Positions 24,390 through 36,535 are shown, counted from the first letter of the stretch. The stretch: DNA of 64,000 nt from Plumapathes pennacea (GCA_964036295.1 OZ038467.1:20529670-20593669), one strand, 5' to 3'. Made by a program: numbers and translations. Notes: a model not told the origin generated them from the letters alone.

Positions 24390-27012
24390 TATAGGCGCTG
24401 CCAGGAGAAATATCCTGACTTTAATGTCCAAACCGACAAACATAATGTACGCACCTAACTTCTTCCTCTTTGTCGGCGGTACAATCTGTTTGTATAAGAA
24501 TGATGTTACTAGCTATTAATCCTTTCATTCCCATGACGAGTGAACAACTTTAATTTTTTTCGCCTTTAATTTCCCATGCAACCATAAATATATTTATAGT
24601 AAAGAGATCTTGTTTTTTTATGACAACTGATTAAAACTGTCGATTCTCACTACATTACTCATAAATTTCTTCTGAAGTCGCTGGGAGAATTTGTATTTTG
24701 AGCTTGGGAGTGAAAGTGTTTAAATATTCGCAGTCCTCCAAATCGCTAATTTGTCTCCTGCTAAAAAAAAGACGTCGTCTTGAGTTTCTTATTGTAAATA
24801 ATATCACTCAATGGGTCAACCTCTGCTTTAAACATTTGCCACCCGACCGTTTTAACAAAAACTCATTCTTGTCTCTAATGCGTAAATCTTCGACCCTTGT
24901 TGACCTCGCTTATTGCCCAGAGAGGAGTGTCCGCACGTAGTTATGGTTGAGTCTCTTATTTGTATTCATGCCAACTCTCCCACTTGTGCGATGTTCATGA
25001 AAAAATAATCCATTTCAAATGTTATACTGTAGCTGTCTGGCCCCAAAAATTTTCTAGTGTTGTGTTGTGAATAATCGGCAGGCCTAGTAAAATCTGCCTG
25101 CTTATACTAGGAAACTGTTTAAAATACCTGCTATTTACGCTGTTATTTAGCAGAGTCAACACGAATTATAAAAGTAAGGGTTACTGAGTACAGACACGCC
25201 GAAACACATCACGCCCAAAATAGCGTCAGCGCCAGCTGGTTTACACATTGTCCTGCTATTCAAGCTGTGACAAGTTGTTCCTGTTTACAGATTCCTGCAC
25301 GAACGCAAGTACTGTGAAAACTGACACTCCCCAGCTAGCATGATTGACTTGTTATTCCTGTTTACAGATTCCAGTGCATTAAAATCAAGTACAGTGCGGC
25401 TGTGTTTCTTTGTAGCTGGTACGGTGCAGTTGCAAGAGTTAAAGGTAAGATGAACTCTTGAAATCTCTGGGCGGGGAGGCCGCAGAAGTTCGGATTACCA
25501 GGTACAGTTTTTTTATTAGGTTTTGACAGAGTGGCAGGAGTGAAAAATTCTGACTTTGATGTTGGGATAGAAGTATATGCACCTTCTGTAGTGTCCACAC
25601 CCAACTTCTGGCCTTTCTCAGCCGCCGTAGTTTGGACAATAACTTTATTATGCCCAGCCGTTTTGCCTAACAACTCTGAGATCGATTTTGTGTCTAACTA
25701 GCTGTACTTCAAAAGATACGTATTCAAAAACATTGTCAATAGCGGAGTTAAAAGAAACTCTTCATTTGCTTCTCAACTTTAAATCATGAATGATCCTGCT
25801 CAGTGAACAGTGTTCACTCTGTCATACGAACTGCCGAGCTACGAGATCTAATTTTAACAAGTCCACATTTAAGGTCTGTAAATTATAATTGACAATTTCA
25901 GACTACAGCGGAACGATATTAAGGCCCTGTTACACCGTGCAATTTTCTCAGCAACTTGTCTCGCAACGCCGTTGCGAGACAAGTTGCTGAAGAATTGCAC
26001 AGTGTAACAGGATTTGTGTTGCAATTTTTTTGTTGCGCGCAACGTTGCACGAAGTAGAACCGAGTTCTACTTTTCGCAACGCGTTGCAGCAACTTGCAAC
26101 GCCATTACACAGTGTAACACCCCTCCAGCAACTTGTCTCGCAATTTTTGCCTTGGCGCGATCAAGAGGGCGTGTGCGCCTTCTTTATAATTATTCAAATT
26201 CCACCGTGTTGACGTCTGGAATTTGCAGCGCGCCAATCACAATTTTTTCCAAACTTTCCTCAACATCAAACGTTGCAAGTTGCTGAGATCGCGTTGCACA
26301 GTGTAACACCCTACCTCCGCAACTGCAACGATAATTTTTCAACCGTTGCGAAACGAGTTGCTGAAAAAATTGCACAGTGTAACAGCGCCTTTACTCTGCA
26401 GCCAAAGTAAGATGTATAGAACAGAACCCTCGGGTATAACACAATCCAGAAGCCCAAACTTGAAATCTACCCCGAAATAACGAATAAATCTGATCACGCG
26501 ACTAAAGATGGCAATACCAGGCAGATCAACAGAGACTGAAAATTCATTTTTTTAACCTTTGTATGACAAAGGCCTAAAAAAGATTGTTACGCACACACAC
26601 ACACACAGATACACGGATGTATAGCGTATTATTATGTAGAAATAGAATCCAACTGGATCTTCATTTTAGATAAATTACGGATTTCTTCGTGATACAGTGA
26701 AGACGTAAAAAATTGTCTACTTTTTCAGCGCATCAGTTCAACCCGTCTTCCTTTTTGGACCGCGCTCTCGACGTTTTGCAGCCACACAAATCTCTGGAAA
26801 CCGAAAGTTCTCCATGGCAGAAAAATACGAATGACAGGTCTTGAAATTAAAACTATAACAACATGCGAGGAAGCGACCAACCGGAGTGAACGTTTCGCAG
26901 CTTAGTCGGCCGGAAAGATAAATATTAGCTGGGCGGTATTCAGCAAATGAAAGTCGAGTTTGCTCCGTTTTATGCCAAGTGAAATTGTAAAACAGCTTGT
27001 AAATTATTAACA
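24390..27012. repeat. Array unit 7, interrupted and truncated
   Basis: The unit is interrupted by a Harbinger-type MITE at 25922-26390. It lacks roughly 670 bp at its right end: GTAAATTATTAACAAATAGGCGC joins sequence that in other units is separated by the block with the conserved short ORF. Confidence 0.75.
25922..26390. mobile_element. Harbinger-type MITE, TTA target duplication
   Basis: The inverted ends AGGCCCTGTTACACCGTGCA and TGCACAGTGTAACAGCGCCT extend imperfectly for about 45 bp and are flanked by TTA at 25919-25921 and 26391-26393. Internal sequence repeats GTTGCAAC/CAACTTG motifs. It splits the array segment CCGATATAACGAAC...AAAGTTACAG that is intact in unit 3. The ORFs at 26014-26375 are shadows of the internal repeats. 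No transposase. Confidence 0.85.
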
Positions 27013-29578
27013 AATAGGCGCTGCCAGGAGAAACATCCTGACTTTGATGTGTAAACCGACAGGCGTGTAAGGCAAATTCTGTAATTAGTGTCCGTACTTT
27101 CTGACCCTATGTCAGCGGTAAATACTATTAACCCTTTCACTCCCAATAGTGATCAACTTCATTTTTTTCTCAGTCCTTCAATTTCCCATGTAACTATCAA
27201 TATACGAGAACTTAGTTATTGATGACAACTGATTAGAATTGTAAATTCTCACTACATTGCTCATATATTTCTTCTTAAGAGACTGGGAGAAATTGTATTT
27301 TGAGCGTAGGAGTGAAAGGGTTTAAGTTTTTGTAATAGTGTCCTACTAGAAAAACGTCGTCTTCAGTTTTTAATTGGAGATATTACCACAGAATGGGACA
27401 AATCTCTGTTTTAAACATTTGCCGTTCAACCGTTTTAACAAAAACTCATTCTCGTTTCTAATGCGTAAATCTTCGACCCTTGTTGACCTCGCTTACTGCC
27501 CAGACAGCAGTGTTTGCACATAGTTATGGTTGAGTCTGTTATTTGTATACATGGCAACTCTCCCGCTTGTGCGATGTTCATGAAAAAAGAATTCATTTCA
27601 TTAAAGTTACAGAGGCACGAATTATAAAAGTAAAGAACTGAATACAGACACACCGAAACACATCATGCCCAAAATAGCGCCAGCGCCAGCTGGTTGACAC
27701 ATTCCTACTAATAAAGCTATCAAGATTGACAAGTTGTTCCTGTTTACAGATTCCTGCACGAACACAAGTGCTGTGAAAACTGACACTGCTCAGCTAGCAC
27801 CTAGTGTTTACAGATTCCAGTGCATAAAATCAAGTACAGTCTGTGTTTCTCTGTGGATGGTACGGAGCAGTTACAAGATTAAAGGTAAGAGGAACTCTTG
27901 AAATCTCTGGGTGGGGAGGCCGCAGAAGTCAGTCGGATTCCAAGGTACAGTTTTTTATTAGGCCTTGACAGAGTGGCAGGAGTGATAAGTTCTGACTTTG
28001 ATGTTAGGATAGAAGTATATGCACCTTCTGCAGTGTCTACACCTAATTTCTGGCCTTTCTCAGTCGCCGTAGTCTGGATAATAACTTTATTTCGTAAACC
28101 GTTTTGCCCAGCAATTCTGAGATCAATTTTGTGTGAACCGGCTGTACCTCCAGAAGATACTTATTCTGAAACTCTGTACTAGCGGAGTGAAAATAAACTC
28201 TTCATTTGCTTCTCAACTTAAATAATGAATCCTGCTCAGTGAATATCCAGTCCACATGCACGGTCCGTAAATCATAAATTGACAACAAATTACAGCGGAA
28301 CCCCAATATAACGAATCTTTATTTAGAGAATTTCTCCATACAACGAACGATATATACTCTCGGCCAAAGTTACTGTAAAGATGTATAGAACAGAACAAAC
28401 TATTTGGGTATAACACAATCAAGAAGCCCAAACTTAAAGTCTACCCCGATATAACGAATAGATTTTATCACGCGACTGAAGATGGCAATGCCAGACAGAT
28501 CAACAGAGACTGAAAATCCAATATTTTACTTTTTTATAAGAAAGGCCTAAGAAAGATTGTTACGCACACACACACACACACACACAGACACATGGATGTA
28601 TAGCGTATTATTATATAGAAATAGAATCCAACTGGATCTTCATTTTCGATAAATTACGGTTTCCTTCGTGATACAGTGAAGACGTAAAAAATAGTCTACT
28701 TTTGCAGCGCATCAGCTCAACCCGTCTTCCTTTTGGCCCGCGTTCCCGACGTTTTGCAGCCACACAAATTTCTGGAAACCGAAAGTTCTCCATAGCAGAA
28801 AAATACGAATGACATCTAGAAATTAAAACTGTAAAACAACATGCGAGAAAGCGACCAACGCGGAGTGAACTTTTTGCATCTTACTCCGCCGGAAAGATAA
28901 ACACTAGCCGGGCGGTATTTAGCAGATCAAAGTCGAGCTTGCTCCGTTTTATGCCCAGTGAAACTGTAAAACAGCTTGTGAATTATTGGAAGTTTCTAAA
29001 AATGCGTAACAATACTTTATGTCTTTAGTTTCCTGTCGTGAATAATGTCATAGACTTGTACAGCCCTTTGTTTTAAACATTTGGCACCCAACTGTTTTTC
29101 ACAGGAACGTGCTCTATTCATACATAAAGCCTTTTTAGTTCTGGGCCTTTTCATAATTTGTAAATCTTCGAATCTTTTTGACTTCGCTTTCCACCCAGAC
29201 AGCAGGTTTAGCACGCAACTTAAAGTATGGTATTTGATTCTGTCAATGTACGATGTTCATAAAGAAAAACATTTCATGGATCTTGTAGCAGCTTGGCACC
29301 AGAAGTTTTCTTCCGTAGACTCTGGTGTTGTAAAAGCTGCCTGCGATTAAGAGTAAATTACAGAGACGCCGAAACACATCAAACAAGTGCCGGCTGGCAT
29401 GGTTGACGTTGTTTCTGTTTACAGATCCCTGCTTGTTCTTGTTACAGATTGCAGCGCATGAAAACAAGTACTGTTCTTCTTTGTAGCTGGTGCACTGCAG
29501 TTCCAAGATTTAGAGGTAAGATGGGAACTCTTGTCAAAGTCTCTGGGTGGGGAGAAGTTCGCAGTCGAAGGTATAATT
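27013..29578. repeat. Array unit 8 (right edge)
   Basis: This is the most diverged unit. It has a longer (CA)n tract at about 28563-28590 and MITE copy at about 27130-27317 flanked on the left by TTAA. Its second half is poorly conserved, and the 68-residue ORF of interior units is broken. Confidence 0.7.
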
Positions 29579-30373
29579 TATAGGCCTTGCCATAGTTGAC
29601 TGTAAAGTCCTGACTTTGATCAGTGTTGGGTCAGAAAATAAGATCGGCAGTTTCTATAGTGTCGGCTACACCTACTTCTGACCCTCTGTTAGCTGTTGTT
29701 TGGGGGAACTCTCCGGGAGTGATGTTGTGTCTTATTAAACTGCCTGTGCTCCGCAAGATACTATTTGGGAACGCTATATTAACGGAGCAAATTTCCCATG
29801 CAACCATAAATATATTTATAGTAAAGAGAACTTGTTTTTACTGAACTGATTAAAACTGTCAGTTCTCACTACATTACTCATACATTTCTTTTGAAGTCTC
29901 TGGGAGAATTTGTATTTTGAGCTTGGGAGTGAAAGTGTTTAAAACTTCGCAGTCCTCCAAATCGCTAATTCGTCTCCTGCTAAAAGAGACGTCGTCATCA
30001 GTTTCTTGTTTCAAATAATATCACAAAATAGTTAGCCCTCTGTTTTAAACATTTGCCACCCGACCGATTTAACAAAAACTCATTATTGTCTCTGTTGCGT
30101 AAATCTTCGACCCTTGTTGACCTCGCTTACTGCACAGACAGCAGTGTCCACAAGTAGTTCTGGTTAAGTCTGTTATCTGTATACAGTTGCAATCAGCTTC
30201 ACACGTGGTTTTCATTCAGCCAAGCGGTTAACTGACCGACATTTTTATACAAAAATTTTAATTTTAAGCACGTTTATTTGGCAAGCCGAGTGTCCCATTT
30301 GTGTGTCGGATCTATGGCAGAGTTAGAGCGCCGGTAGTAGTTTTGGCGTGGTTTATAATATAACTACAGCTGG
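29579..30373. repeat. Array end, collinear with 4290-4850
   Basis: It contains a partial MITE (about 29790-29940), the GTTGACCTCGCTTACTGC block and the GAGCGCCGGTAGTAG/TGGCGTGG block. It ends at the target site of the Mutator-like element. Nothing else is recognised. Confidence 0.7.
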
Positions 30374-30382
30374 CCGACTTGT

Positions 30383-32441
30383 GGCTATGTTTTAAACCAG
30401 GAACCGGGAACCCGGGAACGGGGAACCGGGAACGGGGAACCGACTCTGGAAAGGGGAACGCAAAAATTGGGAATTTAATCAGAACAAAACCAAATTACTG
30501 GATTTTTGAAGATTTTTTCTCGGTTTTCGCCTGATAAAGATAATTTGTCTTATTTATCCACTAGTTACAGTTGTTAATGGGTAAAATGGTTTACAAACCC
30601 GCCACCACACGAAAAGAGAATATCTAGTGGCCACCGTCATTGTTGCCAGCTGGCCAATCAGGTTAGACTTTCTATTTTCTAATAGTCAACTACCGCGTTC
30701 ATGATCAAACAAACTACTGGTGTCGGATTTGTAAGCGGGCTTCCGAAATCTAAAATAAATATGTTGACAACAGAGATGTGTAATTACATCCAGCTGGGAC
30801 TCTTTAGTGTTACCACCCAAATACATTTTTGCAGTAAAGTCTCTAATCAGATGAAGAATACACTCTTTTGGATAGTAATATGCAAAAGAATGTTACATAT
30901 AACTTGATACTGTAATGCGCGAGCATTAGGTGCTAGCAAGTATTGAGTTGAGTTCGTTAATCGAATGTAATGCGCGAGCGTTAGGCGTTCACGTGTGTAA
31001 GTTTAGTCCGTTTGTTATCCGTTAAGTGTTAGCATATGTAGTAAAGTCCGTTAAAGTGGCGACTGATAGCGAATCGGTTAGCGTGTGTCTAGTATAAAAG
31101 GGATCACAAGCCGTTGTGGTACGAGTTTGTACGGGAGTTTTTACGAGAATTCCGTATGAGTCATTTTGTATGAGTCGACGTACTGTTGAGAGGTTAATAC
31201 AGTTGGACGTTGTTGAAGCTCTGTTTCCTGTGTTTGTGGACCCTGGGTACGTTACAATACAAAGTCTATCATAATTTAAAATATCACAATTTAAAATATA
31301 TTTTTCGTCATACAATTGACAAAATCGCTCGTTTGATTTGTCTAATTCGATGAGTTTGTTTGCTAAACAATGGCAGCTTATTATCTGGACTGCAAATTTG
31401 ATAAATTTGGGAATGCGGACATTTCTAAAATGCGAATATGAACAATTTTGGCAGAGTGTACCTGTCAACACGTTTGATAATCGGTACATGTTAGTATAAA
31501 CAGCTAATTAAATCAATCTGTTTCCTGTTTTCACTGATAGCTGCGACTCAGAGTTTTGCTTCATTTCAATTCTCTTCTTTTGTCGGGAAAAAAAATGAAA
31601 GGATCTCTTTTCAACCCTCGACATGTTACCCTCGACTTTCGACATAGACCCTCGTACACGCTAAATGGTTTGTTGATAAGATCTCGAGTTAAAAGCTTTG
31701 ACTGTCAAGATGATCAGTTATTTTTTAATGAGTTATACCACTGATGTATATTGCTTTAAAGGTCAATTGTAATCAGCAAGTTTACATAATCTCTCGTTCA
31801 ATAACAAACCGGAACTTTAGTGAATAAATCTATAAACCAAATCAATTAACTAAATCAATAGCATATGCGCAAAATAGTTTCTCGTATTTTGGCCAAACCG
31901 TGCTTTCATTAAAATTGGGCATTAACATTACATTTGGAGGAGGGGTGGGGCACAGTTTTGGTTGGGGCTCAACTTCAAAATGTATACTGTTTCTTTATTG
32001 GGGGGGAGATGGGGGGGGGGGGGGTGTTAACAAAAAGATTCATGGTTACAGATTCCTGGTTCCTGGTTTCCCGTTCCCAGATGCCCGGTTCCGGGTTCTT
32101 AGATTCCCGGTTCCCAGGTTCCCGGTTCCGGGTTCTCAGGTTCCCGGTTCCCAGGTTCCCGGTTCCCCGGTTCCCGGGTTCCGGGTTCTCGGGTTCCCGG
32201 TTCCGGGTTCTCACATTCCCGGTTCCCAGGTTCCCGGTTCCCAGGTTCCCGGTTCTCAGGTTCCCGGTTCCCAGGTTCCCGGTTCCCAGGTTCCCGGTTC
32301 CCAGGTTCCCGGTTCCCAGGTTCCCGGTTCCCAGGTTCCCGGTTCCCGGTTCCCCATTCCCGGTTCCTGGCTTTCAGGTTCCGGTTCCCCGTTCCCGGTT
32401 CTCGGTTCCCGGGTTCCCGCTGCCATGTTTTAAACATAGCC
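30383..32441. mobile_element. Mutator-like element with subterminal minisatellites, 9-bp target duplication
   Basis: The ends are inverted: GGCTATGTTTTAAAC with a short GGAACCGGGAAC array at left; a long GGTTCCCGGTTCCCA array (about 32050-32420) and GTTTTAAACATAGCC at right. Flanks are CCGACTTGT (30374-30382) and CCGACATGT (32442-32450), a 9-bp duplication with one change; copy B carries the uninterrupted site. A 9-bp duplication is typical of Mutator-like elements; hAT or P would give 8 bp. The interior has a poly-G tract near 32010 and no transposase. ORFs with Pro-Gly-Ser-Gln-Val repeats are readings of the minisatellite. Confidence 0.75.
30911..31256 (+). mobile_element. Solo LTR nested in the Mutator-like element
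   Basis: The segment starts TGTAATGCGCGAGC and ends GGGTACGTTACA, giving the TG...CA and inverted TGTAA/TTACA ends of an LTR. It is flanked by ATAC on both sides (30907-30910 and 31257-31260), a 4-bp duplication. A TATA-like TATAAAAGG lies near 31094. A motif TGTAATGCGCGAGC recurs at about 30966. No internal retrotransposon region is present, so it is a solo LTR. The 155-residue minus-strand ORF over it is not considered real. Confidence 0.7.
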
Positions 32442-32450
32442 CCGACATGT

Positions 32451-35415
32451 GAAGAAGGAAGTAAAGGTTTAGCGGAAGTGTAACTGCACAGTTTGCGCTA
32501 CAGAAGCTTTTAACATAGAATTAATTCTAGGTTCTCTCCATCTAATGTCTTGTGTACTTTTTGTTGCATGTAATAGGGAAACGAGCTCTTGATTTGAGTT
32601 TCTACGACTAGTTTACATCAGGCAGTGAGGAGAAGATATTTCTGATCAGCTTTTTAATAGTCGACCTGAAACTTTCCAGTCGAACACAGCACAAGATATT
32701 CGGCTACAGCGAGCAAACAAATAAGTAGCCTTCCCTTCTGATATATCATATACCGCTCTAATAATCCCATATCAATTCTGTCGACCCTTGAGCACCAAAA
32801 TTAAGCAATAGAAACAAGATAAACGGCACGCACTAGATGTTTTGCGGTGCCAGCCTAGCATGTAAACAAATCCGTTGCTGTGAGTATTAAAATTGATTTG
32901 AGAGAAATCATAACTGATTTGCGAAATCGGTATTCTGTGTTATAAACAGAAGCCATGTACTGAATATGTGAAGAATTTTGTTTTTATTTCTTAAAGCCAC
33001 GAACTGCTGAGCAACGATAGCGGTTCGCAAACAGAGTTTTCTCGAACATTTAAGAGTTGACTATAGCGAGAATCATTGTTTACAAACTTTTATTTTGTCA
33101 TTCATAATTTTGCCAACCGTGAAACAAATTGTCAGCGTGATCATCGCTATAAACAGCGACAGCCGGAAATTCTTGAGGTCACGCGATTGATCACGCACTC
33201 TTTGTTATGAATTTGTGAGGATTGAATTCCCTGGTGAGCTGTTTCTTTACTGGTTTCTTCACTGAAATTCGAGGTTAAAACGGTGTGTTTGGAGTTGTGG
33301 CGCAAAACAGAAGGACAGAAGGGAGCTTTCTGTCAAGACTGCTCAAGCGTTTATAATTCCATTGTCTGCTGTTTTACCAAACTAGATTCTGATTGGTTCA
33401 AGGTGACAGTTGAGCGGGCCGGGGAGTCCCCAGGGATTGTTCCTTCGTTGCAAGTACGCCATCTTGTCTGGTGACTTGAGTTGTGGAGTTTCTTGTGGAG
33501 TTTCTCTTCAGCAGAGGTTAGTGAATCTTTATGCTGTTAGAACAGTGGTTAACGGATACAATAGGACACTTCATTTGTTCGAAGATCGGCGCTTTCCTTG
33601 GTGAAATGTGCGCGTTTGAGTTCAGTGATTCATCGGGTGTTGTGTGGTCTGAATTCTGTCTTTGAATATTTGTATTTACTGATTTTAGGTTGTAACACTC
33701 TATTTGAAAGTTTATTTGGGATGTGTTTAAACGTAACTTCACTTCAATTTGCACTCTGATCAAAAGATCGCTCGCTGGAAACGCCTTGCGAACCGGCAGA
33801 CGGTTTCGATTTCTGAATCAAACTGGAAAAGCATGCGACATAAAAAGCGGGCAATTCACTCAAAAGTGACAGAAGAGAGAAAATGTTCGACTTAAAGACA
33901 GCATTGTCCAGTCAGTTTGAGGGCTGGTGTTCTTGGGCCGCTGTATGAAAAATCATATTGTGACATAGATCTATATAAACACGATTCTGTAGCTTTGTGG
34001 AATTACGTGAAAAACACTGTGTAGATGAAAAACGCTTCGAAGCAAATAATTAAAGTTCTTAGCTGCTCAGTCTGAGAGTACAGAGAGAGCGGTAACTGAA
34101 TAGTGAAACTAAAAGAATTCTGTACAAACAAACAAACAAACAAACAAACAAAACAGAAAGAACGTTCTTTAATGCATTAATTCTACCAGCACAATGGGGT
34201 CTTGTTTGGTTATAATATAAAAATAGTAGTCAATAAATACTACTCATGACTTCAATATTTTGCAACAGGCAAATTGACAACAAGCCTCTATGATTTGATA
34301 AATGCAGGCAAAGGGAGAATATTAAGTATTCACTTCAGTTCAATTCAATGTGTTTCCCTGTTGATGTACATCATATAACGTACAATGAATAGCGTAGAAT
34401 TAGATTTTTAAAAAAGTACATTCAATGATTTAGGTGTAAGATCCGTACCCTCAATCAAATGATCAACAATTTCTGGATAGGAGAAGGCCAGCATTTTTGT
34501 CAACACATGGTCTATCTAGCTACAGCATTTAATGAACATCAAAAGATAATTTATAGCTTCACAAATATGACAGCTTTGATTTCTCAAGCACAGTGAACAT
34601 GTATAGAGGTGGCAATAAACATCATGGAATACACTCAACAACAAAGAGATAGGAAACAATATATTTTACATTAACAGCAGTTATTGTCCCCAGCTACATG
34701 CTTTAATCTTGTAACATGGAGACTGTCTTATAGCACAGGTTTCCAAACCGAAACATTTACAATAATCAAATCAAAAGAATGCTTGCCACAAATGCCTCAG
34801 AAACTTCACACAGGAAGCATAAAATAAAATCTTGCTCATGAGCTGCAGAAGAGAGAGAGGAAAATATTTTACATTTAAAACCATATTGCCCAGTCAGCAA
34901 GAGGGATTCTGGAGATATATGACATGCACAAAATAGGCTATTTTATAGATTCCATGGCTTTGTGAATCATGTGAAAAATCACCCTTTGTATAACAGACGA
35001 AAAGGTGCTTTGAGAAAATATGGATTTTTAGTGATCAGTTTCCAAAACAAAATTAAAACTGCACAAACAGGAAGAACATTCTTTGCATTCTTGTCAGCAC
35101 AATAGGGTTTTGTTTGGCTATTTAAAACCACAAAGTCAATAAATGGATCATGTTTATGCCTTTAAGAATTTGTGACAGCCTTGATAAATTGATTTACACC
35201 TACCTCGACACAGCGACACCAATTTACACCATCAACACTCTTTAAACTAGTATATACAGTACTGCTTTTTAGTGATGAATGTTTGAATTGTCAACATGGA
35301 AAGTTTGGATTTTCAAACATTAATATATAAAAGATATTCACTTATAGACAAGATACGGAACAGAGCACACATGAAATTCACTGTAGACAAGATACGGAAC
35401 AGAGCACACAAGTTA
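32451..35415 (+). repeat. Segmental duplication copy C (promoter/5'-exon-like segment)
   Basis: It is collinear with copy A from GAAGAAGGAAGTAAAGG to the CACCATCAACAC tail, and both copies carry the Mutator-like element at the same site. It lacks the 381-871 MITE of copy A. It has an (ACAA)n tract at about 34126-34150 and a doubled GATACGGAACAGAGCACACA motif near 35353-35410. No protein gene is supported. Confidence 0.85.
33392..33516 (+). promoter_or_regulatory. Promoter-like block of copy C
   Basis: It has ATTGG at 33392-33396, GGGGAGTCCCC at 33421-33431 and donor-like CAGAG/GTTAGT at 33516/33517. Spacing is as in copies A and B. It is the kB-bearing copy closest to the receptor gene, about 5.2 kb from its start codon. 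Activity is inferred. Confidence 0.45.
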
Positions 35416-35869
35416 TTCACTGAGACAAGATATCGGGGAGGTATTTGGGATCATGGTAGGTTAACCAGCCCAGCGTCAACTGTACTTGTTCACGTTTAGA
35501 AAATGTACCGATCAAGTTCATGAAATGCACCGTGTCCTTTCAGGTTCAGAACATACACCGGCGTTAGTTCCGCACTTGAAACACGTTGGAACAAGCAACG
35601 GTGCCGAAAGTAAATGTGATGTTTTAGCTAATTAAACGAGTTCAGAAGAGACAACAGACAACTTTAGAACGGGTGCCGCTTTATGTGTGGTTTTGGTGTA
35701 TAGTTCAGCATGTGTGTACATTTAACGAGATTTTATTGAAACGTTTTCAGCGTTTAGTCTGAAATAGGGTATCGATCTTGGACCTTTGGGCTGGAATAGG
35801 GTAGGAGGTTTTGATATTTGGTCTTAAAATAGGATCGAAAACTGCACATTTTGGTCTGAAATACTGTAG
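35416..35869. other. Unassigned spacer with degenerate AATAGGGT repeats
   Basis: From about 35755 to 35870 a loose ~35-bp motif recurs (CTGAAATAGGGTAT, CTGGAATAGGGTAGG, TTAAAATAGGATCG, CTGAAATACTGTAGG). Nothing else is recognised. Confidence 0.4.
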
Positions 35870-36535
35870 GAACAAGATACAGAATAGAGCGCACGAGATA
35901 TTTACTCTAGCGAGCAAACAAGTACAACCTTCACTTCTGATACTGAATATTAGCGAGCTGACAGTTCGTGTGCCGCCTGTTGACATAAAACAATAGTTCT
36001 GTAGTGCTAGCCTGTGAAAAAATCTGCAACTGTAATCCTTGTTTTGAAATATTTGTGAGTTGAAAATCAAAACTCATTTACAAACTTTGTATTCTGCGTG
36101 ACAACAGAAGCCGTGTAACGAATGTGTGAAGAATTTTGTCTTAGATACATCCCAAGCTGTGTAACGATGGCGATTTGTATAAAAACAGAGTTGGCTAAAA
36201 GCCACAACCGGAAGTTGTTCAAATCACGCGATTTTTATGAGGGTTGAATTTCCTGTGAGCTGTTTTTTTCACTGGTACAAATTCAAGAGAATGTTTTGAG
36301 TTTTGTCGCAAAACACAGGACAGAGAAAAGCTAAGGTTTCTGTTAAGAATTTTCAGCGACAAAAGTGCCGACACAAGTCCATCAATCTTCGAGTTTGTCG
36401 CCCCATTTTAAACTCGACCCTGATTGGTTAGTTTTAAAAGGCGCAGCTCGAACTCACCTGCACGACCATTTTGTGTGGTGGCTTTAGACTGATCGGATGT
36501 GACTTTCTTGTGGACTTGTTGCTTTGCCAGCAGAG
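35870..36535 (+). promoter_or_regulatory. Putative promoter and 5'UTR exon of the receptor gene (copy D)
   Basis: This is the most diverged copy of the A/B/C segment (for example GTGTGAAGAATTTTGTC at about 36124 and TTCACTGGTACAAATTCAAG), placed directly upstream of the receptor gene. It keeps the inverted CCAAT box (36423-36427) and the donor-like CAGCAGAG/GTTAG (36535/36536) but lacks the GGGGAGTCCCC palindrome. The first coding exon is preceded by an acceptor at 38636 with 12 bases of leader, so a non-coding upstream exon is required, and 36535 is the natural candidate donor. Transcription start is not determined. Confidence 0.5.

Larger units (their letters stand above)
8509..29578. repeat. 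Tandem array of eight 2.5-2.8 kb units
   Basis: The anchor TATAGGCGCT recurs at 8509, 11171, 13641, 16466, 18943, 21709, 24390 and (as AATAGGCGCT) about 27013. A second anchor, the (CA)n tract followed by GGATGTATAGCGTATT, recurs once in every unit. Each unit contains a piggyBac-type MITE copy, two diverged half-units sharing motifs such as ACAGACACGCCGAAAC and CTGTTTACAG, and a ~220-bp block homologous to copies A-C (CAGAGAGGAGAAGATATTTC). Interior units are nearly identical, while the edge units are the most diverged and resemble each other. No protein gene is supported. Confidence 0.9.

Noticed and set aside
26014-26375. Overlapping ORFs of 60-90 residues
   Set aside because: They lie wholly inside the 25922-26390 MITE and follow its internal repeats.
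31022-31489. 155-residue minus-strand ORF
   Set aside because: It overlaps the solo LTR antisense and shows no domain or splice context.
31900-32452. Long ORFs rich in Val-Pro-Gly-Ser-Gln on both strands
   Set aside because: They are translations of a 15-bp minisatellite, which stays open in several frames because its period is a multiple of three.
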